From Lingula anatina (taxonomy: Eukaryota; Brachiopoda; Lingulata; Lingulida; Lingulidae): DNA of 64,000 bases. The stretch's first letter is position 1. Each line of letters starts with the position of its first letter. Below the pieces are notes generated by a model, which saw only the letters and a list, made by a program, of their open reading frames with translations, ran no database searches and had not been told where the DNA came from. The position numbers and the translations under genes are program-made. Shown here piece after piece: positions 24,612-36,640 of this stretch. Where the stretch lies: the NCBI RefSeq assembly GCF_001039355.2, contig NW_019773526.1:456366-520365 (forward strand). Direction: 5' to 3'.

Positions 24612-27600
24612 ACGTCTCTCGCTCAAACTCTGAGGATTCCGTATGTCATCAATGTGGCTAAATACTAGGGTGGAGTAGGTCGATTCTCTTTGCACGTGCT
24701 CTTTAACTTGTTAGATTGTCGGGGGATGTTACTATTTGATAAACAATATAAGATTTGGATCAGGGACATAGCGGCAAAATATACGGGCTAATTGCTTTCA
24801 GTGAGACTGGCCAGTCTGAGATTTCAAATGATGGTCTGGTGTTTTAAATGTTTTTAAGAGTTACAATTGATAAACCACAGCGCTCACCGTGAGGTGCAGA
24901 TTTCAAGAATTCACTGTGGTATTGTATGTTTTGGTCTATTTCTCAATGTTGGACATAAGAAAATGTTGTAAATACTACGCCAGCGCCTCAGGCATAATGC
25001 AAGCAAATAAACTGAATAAAAAAATCTTGGGGGAGGTAAAGGTGAAAATTGGTATTACCTTTATTATTCTCTTATTGTTATTGCTGTTGACAATTCCATT
25101 TATTAAGATAATGCCGCAGTGAGTAAAATGCACCACAGACAAACACTTATATTGTTCAAATAAATGGAAATAGGAAAATGCCATCGCCACCTGCATAGCC
25201 TGGACATATACATGTAGATTTTCAGTAGAAATATGGACTCTCCCCCCCCCCTTCTCTCTCTCTGTCTCTCTCTTTCTGCATGCAACTGTGTTTACATTAA
25301 GGCGCTGCAGGGTATCACCCATTACTCTGTCATTTACCGGATTGAATAAATTGTCTGATATCCTTTAAAGGATAATTACTGTCCCGGAAATATGAAAATA
25401 TTGCAAATCAGCCTATAAGTATCTAAAATGGATGGGAATTATGTAGTCAATTAATTGTATTGTTCGAAACAAATAAAACTCCTCAACCAGACAACTGCGT
25501 GTTCAGAAGCTGTTATCTGGAATGGTTTGAAGAGGGATATTTTTGCCACAGAAAATGATGTTTTTGTTCCAGGTAATTGCTTGGATTTTGCCTTTCATTT
25601 TGTCGAAAGGCGTTTGTTAAAAGCTTCATTATGATCTTTATGGCAGTATCGGATATTGCCGCCCACGAAATATTTGTTTGGTTTATTCTGTTGTTTGACT
25701 GGACAGATGTGTGAACGGGATTTTTGTTAGTGTGAACCCCCCCAGACTCCACCCATTCACACCCGCCCCTGCACACGACCAGCAGTTGTTTCAGTGGTTT
25801 GTCTGTCGGTGCGGTTTTGAGACCGGAAATAACACTTACGTCCAACAGTCGAAGTAATCTGACTTATGCTTTCTCGATTATCGCTTAGTAAAACTGTATT
25901 AGCCTTACAAGATAGCTTATGAGCTATATGATCCACATAATGTAATGTATCTTATAGAGCCTTTTTAATCTGTATTACAAATTGGCTGACGAAGTAATCA
26001 TGGAACGTAACAGCTGTGTCTATAAAAGGATAATAAATCGTGTTTTGACCTAATGACAGTTTTTTTATAAATATACACATAAGACCCAATTCCCATACCT
26101 AGATCCATCTAGGTACCCCCTAACAGCTTCAGTAGGCGTGTCAGACATCAGAGCTGCTTAAACTGAAAGCAATTTAGGGAGAAACCCTTCGGAGATTGGT
26201 CGATCCTGCATATGAAGTCATTTTTTTTGCCACCAAAGCCAACCAAATGCCAGCATATAGTTTCAAGTAAAATAACTAAGAGAATTACCTAAGGGCATTG
26301 TTAAGTTTTACCGAAAAATGATATTTGAACGTTTTTTCCTGCTAGCTTTCTATGCTGTATGTCAATGGGGCAGAAAAGTAGGTCACGAAAGTAGGTTAAA
26401 TTTCTGACCAAAAATTTAAAGAAAGGAGCAGTCTAAAGCTCTTTTATGGCTGATCGAATGATTTATTCACTTTATCCCTAGGCAAGTCGAATTTGTTTGA
26501 GTCGTATAAGAAACTTGTAGAAGTGGTTCATATGTGTTACTGGGAATCCACGCTCCACCGATGCTCGGTTCGTATGTACCTTTAAGTGTCGTAAGGAAAA
26601 CAACGTTTCAAGAAAATGTAGGCAATGCAAATCCCGCGTGTAATACCACATAACACCTTTGAGGGTTTTTACATCCTTGAAAAGACACAGTGACTTAATT
26701 GTCTGGTCTGATCTACAGTATCTGTAGCGTGCTATTTAGCGCCATGTTCATGCCACGTTCACTTCATTAACAGATCCGACAGATCGGATGTGCAGCAAAG
26801 GTCATAGATTTCAGTGATCATATTGAAGCAGATGATGAGCAGATGAATATGGCGTTTACATTGGGTAGTCCACGGGACAAGAAGCCTTACCACAGTGTCC
26901 AGGACGGCGTACATCGTCCATTCTGTCAATACTGAATTATCAGCTTTATATCTTAGTACCACAGAAACATTAGGAGTGTGGCGGACCGGGTTCAGGGGCA
27001 TGCTTCATAAATACTGGAAGGCCTATCACTGAGTAATATATATAGGCAGAGATATATAGCCCCATGCCACCAATGGAACCTCATGGTACATATGGCTCCT
27101 ATAGGTTCTGCAGATTATTCGCAGAAGTTATATGTATTTAGATATTACTGTTGATTCATAACATCACTGAACAGGAAAGCGCTACGTTCTAGACTACAAA
27201 CAGTTTGAAGAGACATTCAAGCACTGAGGCCATACTTACGTTATACCACTGTTAAGACATAGAGTAAAACTTAATTAACACTGATTCATTTTGCCTCGAT
27301 AGTGTAATGATGTCATTGAGAGTCCATTGCCAGCCTCTTCAGCCACACCAGTGACTGGCTGGCAAACTCAGAAGAGAGAGAGAGATCTACAGATAACAAG
27401 CCACATTGGCGACATGGAGAGCAAGGTAAACATCCGGCAGAATATGTTGTATGGTAACATCTGGCTCTTTATTCCGTGGCCGTACCCCTATCTAGCCCCT
27501 GCCCCAGAAATTTTTAATGCACAGGTATGTTGAGGGAAATGTGCCCAAATTCCTGTCTCCTGTTGCCCCCAAAAGATGATTCTAGAAGCCGCACAACGTT

Positions 27601-29644
27601 TACAGATCCCCTGATCCCTCAGTGAAGTCTAAGATGTGTTGGGTGGTAACTGCACCAGTAACTTGCAGGCGCTGTATGCACGGTGTATAAGTACTGCATA
27701 TTAGTACATTTAGAACAGTCAAGGTATATGCATGTCGACAATGGTCTACATGACAAATCTGTTGTGATGGCGGAACCTGAAAAGCCTTTACAGGAAAAGT
27801 GTTGTTTGTGCCGTATGAAGGGGTACGTCTTGTGTTACGTGTGTGCGTGCGTATGCATGGGCGTGTTCGACGTATATGTACATGCCGGTGAGTGTCTTTG
27901 GCACGTGTGTATGTGATTGTACGTGTGTGCGACGTGTGTATATTTGAATGCCAGTCAGAGGAAGCACATTCCGTTTGCGAAATCTTTTACATTATAAAAC
28001 ATTGGGGATCTGCTTCTCTTGGACCCAGGCTGGTTTCTATCCCCCCTTCACTTCGTGATATTCTCGAGCTGCCAAGGAAAAATAATATGGACTGTTTCTG
28101 CACCTGCGTATACAAGTATTACATTTCAGCAAAATCAGCTAATTACATTTCATATTTATGTCACAAAGCTTTCATCAGACGGGCAATCCCGGGATCGATC
28201 TTATCGGTAATAATAATTATTTTTTCTTCGCAGTTTTAAGACAAAGCGCAGTCAAGTCAGCATTTATACGTATCGGTGATTACACTTGCAATGACAGACT
28301 TATGAACGTATAATTCATATCTTCTCCATCTGTAGTTACGACATAAAGCAGAGCGATGCCAGGACACTAAATTAATTCTACACCAATAGTAACATCAATA
28401 ACTGGCATCACAGTTGTTCTGGGAGTTCTCCAGAGACGTGGAGTTAACGGAGATATAGACAGCTGTCATTAATTATTGCTCTGTAAGCGCAATGGATAAA
28501 GGAATCGGAATTTGTTTTTAATATGCAGTTTTTGGATTGAACCATAGAGGCAGTCATAAAAACAATATTTATGATAGTAAATATGGTAATAAAAGAGTGT
28601 TCTATTTTTCAGCAACATTGTGCATATGGGATTCATCATTCAGCGTGTCATAATATTAAATATTAACACCAAAGAAATGCATGGTATTAAATACAAGTAG
28701 ATAGATCTTGCGAACGCGTTTGAACAAAGTTCTGTAAATAAATAGAAAGAAATAATATTGCTGTCAACAATGATATACAAAAAGTACGAGTGAACTTTCC
28801 ACAGATAAAAGAACCAGTTTATAGCTGACGTGTTGGCATCAAGCAGTATTTCAGAGCGTGACTCTGCATCCGTGAACAGAGTGACAACATTAAATACAGT
28901 TCAGCCAAATGATGGAACATACCTGTAACTGAAAAGTGCTAAGGAGAAAAAAGATAAAGAATAACCTCCGCCAAATTAACAATATTGCGGCTAGAACTAC
29001 TTTGGTAGTTTGCTAAACGGCGTAGACATTGTAAGGTAAATGGAGCCCCTGCATTAATGTAAAACGAGGATTATTGCGCGTTAGTAGCAATTCTGTCGCA
29101 GAAAATCAATTTATTATTGATGAAAAGAAACATTACTCTTGGTACATATATGCCTGGTGGCTTATGTGATTGACAGGTGTCACAGTGGCATCACTCGCAC
29201 GAGGATTCGTGAAGATCAAGCTGGAAGTTGACAGCTTTCTTTTAACTTCTTAAGTCAATGTATCCGAAACGACCCATCACTTAAGCATCAGATTTAGAAT
29301 TCGGGATAGTGTAATAAGTGGAGAAAGAATTTGTCTTATTATTTTTATCTACATTTCGTTTCATCAAATCGTTGGAAAGACACTCATTATGCTTCTCTGA
29401 ATGTCATTTATAGTTGCAAAGCTATTATCTCTTATTGGCAATGAGTCCTTGAAAATCTCGTTCGCACCGCGCAAGTGCTGATTTCAATAAAAGAGAGAAG
29501 CCATGTGAGGACAAAAACAAAGCGTGGTTTCCGGGGCGATCCTTTATATCTAAGAGGAAACCGCTTTACGACATTTTATTATGTAAGAATAGATTCATAC
29601 TCTTGATATTTCTTCGTAAAACCACGATCACTCAGCAGAGGAAG

Positions 29645-29647
<3 letters not shown>
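24612..29647. other. No gene recognised
   Basis: About 5 kb of mostly unique sequence. A pyrimidine-rich tract (C10 then CT repeats) lies at 25239-25275 and a GTGTG/GCGTG-rich stretch near 27826-27940. Open frames are short and without recognisable domains; none has convincing exon borders. Confidence 0.4.

Positions 29648-29687
<40 letters not shown>
29648..29687. repeat. (AG)20 microsatellite
   Basis: An uninterrupted AG/GA dinucleotide run of about 40 bp. Confidence 0.95.
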
Positions 29688-29688
<1 letters not shown>

Positions 29689-31869
29689 ACGTGTTGTGTT
29701 AGAAATATATGGTGTACGCTGCAAGCCCCTTTACTGGTACTTGTGACATTTTTTCCACAAAAATTTATTTTTTTGTGATGAATAAGTATTCCTATCTATA
29801 ACTAAGTAAAACGTGTGGGTGTATGTTGACCTAGGAATGATAGTTAAGAGAGTTTTTGGACAACCTTGACGAAAATGAACATACAGCGATATGTTATTTA
29901 TATACCCTTTTAAACGATAGAATATATTCATAATGGCTGGAATGTGAAACCAAGTTAAATAACCCGTTCAACAGAGCAAGCTTGCACTGTAACTGTTTTT
30001 TTATTGGCCAAACAGACTTGCTATTTTTAAAGTGGCAGTTACGACTTCTAATGGATATCATGTTTACTAGCGAAAGCTTTGAAAGAAGTTATTACCGCAT
30101 CATCAGCTGTTTCTGTGGTCTTGAGTTAGCTATTTAATCTCATGCGTCTGTCGTGACGTCGTTTGCTATATTTTGCGGAAAATTTATATGGCCAGTTTTT
30201 ATGATGCCAAGCTACACCAACACTAGTGATTGTCGCGATCATCAGGATTCCCAAATATTCGTGATAAAACGGTATTTTTGACAGACGATCCGTTTTTATC
30301 ATTTGTCTGTTACGTAATTTTTGCTTGTTATGATTACCTAGCTGCAAAATTTTGCAAGAAATGAGACCATCTGGAGTATTTAAAGGTTGTCGTGATAGGA
30401 TTGTTTGAAAGAGTTCAAACTAGTTCAGCTGGGAAACGCACACCTGTCTATTAATAGCTATCCCACCACCTAAAACACCGCCCATATATCTGCTACACTC
30501 GTTTCCAGTCGCTGCACGCGCCATTAACCATTGCGGTGTAACATGGGTAAGACGTACCCGCCTGTACGGTAGTCTGTCCCTGGATGTACTAGCAATTCCA
30601 TTATAAGTGTGAAAGATCTAGATGTCATTGCTGGTCATGAGGTACAACATTCGGACTGTTACGACAAAGGAAGAAACGAGGGAACGTAGTTCGTTCCTCG
30701 GCAAATAGACCTCAAGGCAGTGCTGGTAGGCTGCCTCTGCGGTCTTGGGGTTATGTTTGTCTTGATTTGGAACGCATGCGGTTTGTGGCTGGTCCATTAT
30801 GTAGGCGGTGGTAAGAAGTAGGCTCGGCAAACACTTATATTAATGTTTCTGTTTATGGCCCATTATTTGTAATTAGAGACGCACCAACACTGGCAGTATT
30901 CCGAGCATTTCAAAGGTATTGTGTTTTGATCTGTCAATTTATTTGAAACGCTGTCATTTGATTGAAGATCTGAATTGATAGTACTTTAACTGAACGAATA
31001 TGCTTTATATTATGTCGTTAGTTATGGGTGTAAGTGTTTAAGTGTTATTACCTGTGGTACCGGATACCATACTAATGTATATTAATTCTTTGATACAGCG
31101 GACAGATAAGGGCACTGTGTTCCAAGCATTACAGAATGCTAAAAGCTTTCCTATGTAGGCAGCAATGACAGCCTGCATAATAAAAGGTTTAACTGAAGTG
31201 AGGTCATAATGCTTTTTTGCTGATTGATCTGTAATTTCGCGGACAGTTTCTGCTGTTATGGCAGAGTTCAGCCGCCACCTGGGGTCAGTAGACCTGCAGA
31301 TAACAGCTGGCTGCCTGACCGCTCAGGACTGTGGACCGTCTCCCGGTCGGTTTCAACATTTTCAAGGTTGTATCCTTATTACAAATCTGGACAAAATTTT
31401 GTATTAAAAATCTTTGGAGTTCGTTCTATCTTTCATGTAGAAGAAATGTACGTGCAAGCAGTATTGATGAGAAGGTCATAAACAATGCACGAAAACCGCA
31501 ATTGACCTGCCTTTGTAAAAGATTACATGGTGTCTACATAGTGAACATAATTATTTTGATCTGAAAGATTTAATTATTGCAATATGATAAGAAATTATGC
31601 TCAATATTTGCGAAGTTCAACTGAGGTGAATAACTGCTAGACGACAGTTTTGCATTTTATAGACATCTGTGTAAAAACCGACTACGTCCAGTGGACAATC
31701 TAAACAGACAAAGAAATGCTCAATCATTAAGTGCCATAAATTAGCTACATATAGCTATAAGCCTATCAAAGAAAATGTGTGTTCCCTCAGTGTATTGAAC
31801 TATTTACAATTGTAATAAGTAATTTAAACAACGTATACACTGTAATTAATAATCTTAAACACTGTATTA
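29688..31869. other. No gene recognised
   Basis: Unique sequence with scattered short open frames. None has a recognisable domain, coding-like composition or convincing splice sites. Confidence 0.4.
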
Positions 31870-31985
31870 GTAGTAATCCATAGTGATGTATAACTATTTA
31901 TTTATTTATATATTTGTAGTATAGAGGGCTAACAAATGTAACTGCCACATTTAATGCTCGAATAAATTATTATTATTATTATATA
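31870..31985 (+). mobile_element. Possible non-LTR retrotransposon 3' end
   Basis: An AT-rich stretch containing TATTTATTTATTTATAT leads to TGCTCGAATAAATTATTATT, an AATAAA at 31961-31966 running into (ATT)n. Such a short microsatellite-like tail is typical of CR1/L2-like LINE or SINE 3' ends. A similar tail occurs at 40491-40515. No coding part is seen here. Confidence 0.4.
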
Positions 31986-33450
31986 AAGTCCAGGCATGTG
32001 CCTAAACATTTCCACGCGGATCTACAAATCTTCAAACAAAAGTAAATTTCAAAGTAGTTAGTGAGCGGATGTGCTGGAATGAACACGATTTGCAAACAAG
32101 GAAGTTATAAATCTCTAACAAAAATATCGAAAAGAAATAATAGAGCACGTGGGATGTATGTGCTACACTGAAAGGGTTGCATTTGAAGAGCGGAAATTGT
32201 TCTTTAGAACCGAGTTACAATGCAGCTCTAGCATGAACATCAATGAGCAGGGTAGTGTTTAAATGATGTATTTGTCTTTGAATTCATACCTTTTCAAAGA
32301 ACGTCGTGTAACAGGTGCGTTTTATTAACTGCATATCCTTGCGGAAATTGTGACAGAGTTTTTGTCTGGAAATAAACAAAAGCGTTGTTGTTTGGTATCT
32401 TATTGCTTTTTTCTAACCTTTGTATCACTGAAAGTGTGTTGTTTTTATTGTGTATTACTACGCATGAAGTCCCGACGAGTGTGTACTACATATAATATAA
32501 TATATAATATGTCGTCCAGGAGCTGGGCGGGTGATTGCCAAATTTTGCTCTCTCACACACCCCTCAAGCTCAAAATATAGTAAACTTTGGCCTGAGGAAC
32601 GTAAGTCGATACAAATCGAGGCGTTTTTAATGTGACCGTTAGATGAACCCCCCCCCCCCCCCCCAAAGCGCTAGTTAATCTCGTTCTTCCACAACTGTGT
32701 TCTCGTGATGAACATCACAAAGCACTTAGTTTTGTTTAAATGGAAAAAATAATATATATTGAGGTCTGCTCCGATGTTCACTTGGGGATTCCGTCTTTGT
32801 GATTTTATACTGGAAATGTGTAGAAGTAAAATGTATATTGAACACAACTTGCCTGTATTTAGTTCTAATAAGTGACGAACAGCATTAGCTTGACATTGCC
32901 TCTGAATCAAGAAGGAAAGGTAACATAATTCTCCCTTTGTTGAATTCACAATGGCATTGTATTTTTTTATCATCAATAAGCATTCAGATTGACATTTACA
33001 GGAAATTAGAAGAAAGAAATGTGAATCTCGTAAGAATATCGATTTCTCTGCAGTAATGCTTTCAATAGTGAAGCGAAAAACTGTAGTATCACTATTCATT
33101 ATAAGACTACTGGAACGCGAACAGAGAGAAAAATGAAACACAAGGAAAACAAAACCACAGAGGTGGCAGACAATGTTATACATGTAGACATGTATCTAGT
33201 ACGCGCAAGATTTGTTCATAATGTGAGACGCTTAGTAAAAAGAACAAATAATTTTAGCAAGAAAAATACATTTAACGACTCAAATTTTAATAGACTAAAA
33301 AGAAATGTTTGGGGGCTGGGTGTCATCCTTTTGTCAGAAATTTAAAGTCATATGTACAATAAATTACGCAGTATTTATTTACAAGTTACATAGACACACG
33401 ATGTGGCTCACAATGACATGAATTTTCATTTTATTAAAACAAGACAAGTA
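31986..33450. other. No gene recognised; contains poly-C17
   Basis: A run of 17 C lies at 32648-32664. An open frame of 170 codons at 32671-33183 (-) has no recognisable domain and an AT-driven composition, so I do not call it a gene. Confidence 0.4.
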
Positions 33451-33472
33451 GGGTCGGGGGAGGGGGTGGGGG
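33451..33472 (+). repeat. G-rich quadruplex-type motif
   Basis: GGGTCGGGGGAGGGGGTGGG then GG: four G runs with loops of 1-2 bases on the plus strand. No nearby gene. Confidence 0.6.
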
Positions 33473-33774
33473 TGATGAACTTAACTCAGGATAGAAAATC
33501 TCATTCCTTCTCCCGACATTTATAGCAATCAGCGTATGCTCGTAAAAAAAGAGTCTATGTTATTTGAATAACTTTCACATAGTCACCGTCCTCTCCACCG
33601 TGCTTCATGACGGCGACTCCAGAATTTGCAAAGTGTATTTTATTGATATTTCCTTGAACCGTAGATATCAAATTGTTTTGCAATCACCAAAGTTCACCAC
33701 GAAAGATTTATATAATCAATAGTAAAAGTATTAGGCAGGGGACCTTGTTCGTTGTAAAAGGCAAATTCGACATG
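33473..33774. other. No gene recognised
   Basis: Short unique stretch between the G-rich motif and the VNTR. Confidence 0.4.
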
Positions 33775-33918
33775 CCTGAAGGTCTGGGGCTCAGGATGAC
33801 CTGCCTGAAGGTCTGGGGCTCAGGATGACCTGCCTGAAGGTCTGGGGCTCTGGATGACCTGCCTGAAGGTCTGGGGGGAGTGACCTGCCCGAAGGTCTGG
33901 GGCTCTGGATGACCTGCC
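33775..33918. repeat. 29-bp minisatellite (VNTR), five copies
   Basis: CTGAAGGTCTGGGGCTCAGG followed by ATGACCTGC repeats at 33777, 33806, 33835, 33864 (shortened by internal deletion) and 33890. The minus strand reads as a Pro-rich repeat (AGHPEPQTF-like), but the frame is not kept through the shortened copy, so a coding role is not supported. Confidence 0.85.
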
Positions 33919-35106
33919 GGTGACAATGTGATCGTTGCCCGTGAAGAGTGTGATATTTTAAACTTTCCAGATGTTCAAGAACTGACCCCTCGGCAGGCTC
34001 CGCGTGCAGTTTGCAAAGTGCGTCGTCGCTAAATGACCATGGTCACTTATCTGTAATCTGTCTGTCTTTTGTCTTCTTAAATGATAGGCGCACCAAGCCA
34101 TTAGACTCAGGTGGAGGGTGGCGGATAATAAAACATACGTGCACATGAACTATTATTTAAGCATAAACGACATCACAAAATGAATGCCATAGCACAGATG
34201 ATAGTTGAATGTGGTATTTGGTTTCCTTGAAAACAATGAATCTTTAATTCCGGGAAATCAAATCAGCATCCTTTCCAATTTATCTAAGTTGCGAATGCAT
34301 AATGTATCTTAATGTAATGACATCTTATAAACTCAAACACCAATAAACTGAACATTGATGAAGTTAGAACGTAAGTAAAGTATATGTATTTAATAGCTGC
34401 TCGCTGTCCATTCGGACGTGACTGGTTACAAATATGCACAATGCAAAACAGATTTCCAGTAAGACCAGCAATAATAGATACATATAGGAATATTACACCA
34501 TAGACGGATATTGTGATATCAAGATGAAACCATCAATTGCTTTAAAAGAACATCAATTTTCATGTGCAATCCAATTTCTTTGTTCTAACCGGTCTAATAT
34601 TATTAAACATAACATTCAACCTTCGCAGACAAACAAATCTTCCAGCAATTGCGCAGCAAGGACCCATAACGGCTATCACTGTATACATCGATAATGACTC
34701 AAAGAAGTCAGTGCCTGACTAAAACTTCATTGACATAAGAATGATCCCCTCCTTCTCTCAATCGCTCAGTCATGCTTGTATGCATTGATGTATTAACTCA
34801 CTTTGCTCCTTTTTTTTCTTTTATGTAATTATTCATCTGTCTCTTGAGCACTTTGAGAATTGAGCTATCTATTTGAAAACGTTGCTTGTCTTCTGGCCCC
34901 AGAGACCCGAGGCAATGCGTTGACGTCTAAATCAGGTCTGTTGTGGCTACCCATGACTGATCGCCTTGATCTTCACGACTGGGGAGAACACTGGAAGAAA
35001 GATGTGGAAAGTTTTTATGTTGTGCAAAGCATGGACATTTCAATATATATTTTTTCGATTGTCTGTGATTGTTTGTCACAACCAAAATCCCCTGTTGTCA
35101 GTAATT

Positions 35107-35137
<31 letters not shown>

Positions 35138-36547
35138 CACTTACTGTCTCTGTTAAACCAGGTGGTTCAGATACGAAAACACTTAGAGCTCCAATTGAAA
35201 CATTTAGTTCAAGCATTTAAAACATAGGTTACGTGCATTTTTTCATTCTTTCCTCATCTCTTTAATTTGTCATATCGTCGATATTAATCCCTTCGAAACT
35301 ACCACTTAAAATTATGATAGGAAATATCCGATCGTTACCCGGGCAGAAAGCCAGTACTTAATTACTCTCCAGGGACGCTTCGATTTTCCCGAGGCCTTGG
35401 CTCCCAGTCTCTCTGCATCCATTATCTTGCATCAGGCTGTGAACAGAGCAGAGGATTAGTTGGATCGATACTTTTGCAGGCGTTCGAGGCAAGATTGCCT
35501 GGAAACCGCTCCGTCGTTCATAGCAAACGTTTCGATCGAAGGGACAGCATGTAATGACCAGTTAATGCGAGTTTGAAGATGGCGTTTCTTATGTGACTTT
35601 TGAGTCCAGTGTGTAAAAGACAGGTTGTAAGGTAAGAGCGTGGTGTGGAGGCACCTCTAGGTACATATAACATGTAGGTACTGTTGGAGCGTGAAAACGA
35701 ATACGAATGTTGATGTTGTTAAGCTGAGAATACCAGTTCATGTTGGAAGTGAAGTGTAGGGTATGAAGGTTACACGTAGTGTAGGTGCGCGGTTGTATAC
35801 CTGATACCTATGGTGCCGCGCTGTCTTTCCAGAAGTCTTAGTATTCACTTATTTTGAAATCTTTCACCATAGCTTAGTTATTTTATACTAAGTAGCATCA
35901 GTGACCGCGCGAGATGTGCAATGTTTATTGTACAATTAGGAGATAAATGTAGTATACAATTAAACATTCACTAACACTGTGATGGCACTGCCAAATTCAA
36001 GTTATTAATTATTACGACGGTTGCCGAGTTGTAAAACTTTCCATCTGGTGATGTTTTCACAGCACAATTTGAAAGCAAGATAATGCAGCAATACAATGGG
36101 GAAATTGCTGCAAGTAACACCAAAGTTTGAGGTCTATCTATGGGTTAAAGGATAGGGGTCGATCTTAGACCCTATATTGATGGTGGTATGTAGCTGCCTG
36201 ATGTCCACCAGGTGTGTCAGAGGTCAGTGACAACTTGACCTGTTCTGTCAACGTGCTTCTGTAGCCTACACTATTAGAAACTTCCATGTCAATTGTTATC
36301 CACCCAAAAGGCACAATGTTTGATATACGTGTGGGTGGTTAGGGGGGTTCCTTCATAGTTTTGACAAATTAATTACGCTATCAAGACATGCAGAATAAAG
36401 CTAGTGACAGAGGGGACATCTGACAGTCCTGTTGGTAGTGACGCACGAGGGATATGACTGTAAAAGAATGATTTTAAAAATGTTTGTCATGCCGATCGTT
36501 TTCCCATATTACTAGGGGCCTTAACAAATAGGCAATATACACAATAT
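33919..36547. other. No gene recognised
   Basis: Unique sequence with a (TC)13 tract at 35107-35132. A GTAAGAG motif at 35632 could be a splice donor of a 5' untranslated exon, but nothing else supports it. Confidence 0.4.
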
Positions 36548-36640
36548 GTTAGCTATTCAGAAGCTATTAATATAACTGTTTTATCCTTACCCATAATTAG
36601 CCAGCTATTCAGAAGATATTAATATAATTGTTATATCCCT
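36548..36640. repeat. ~53-bp tandem duplication
   Basis: TTAGCTATTCAGAAGCTATT at 36548 recurs as TTAGCCAGCTATTCAGAAGA at about 36597. Both are followed by ATTAATATAA-TGTT-TATCC. Confidence 0.7.

Noticed and set aside
32671-33183. 170-codon open frame on the minus strand
   Set aside because: No recognisable domain, AT-driven composition, no convincing exon borders; expected by chance at this scale.
35530-35631. Possible 5' untranslated exon ending before GTAAGAG
   Set aside because: Only a donor-like sequence is seen; no promoter or transcript evidence, and many such sites are expected by chance.
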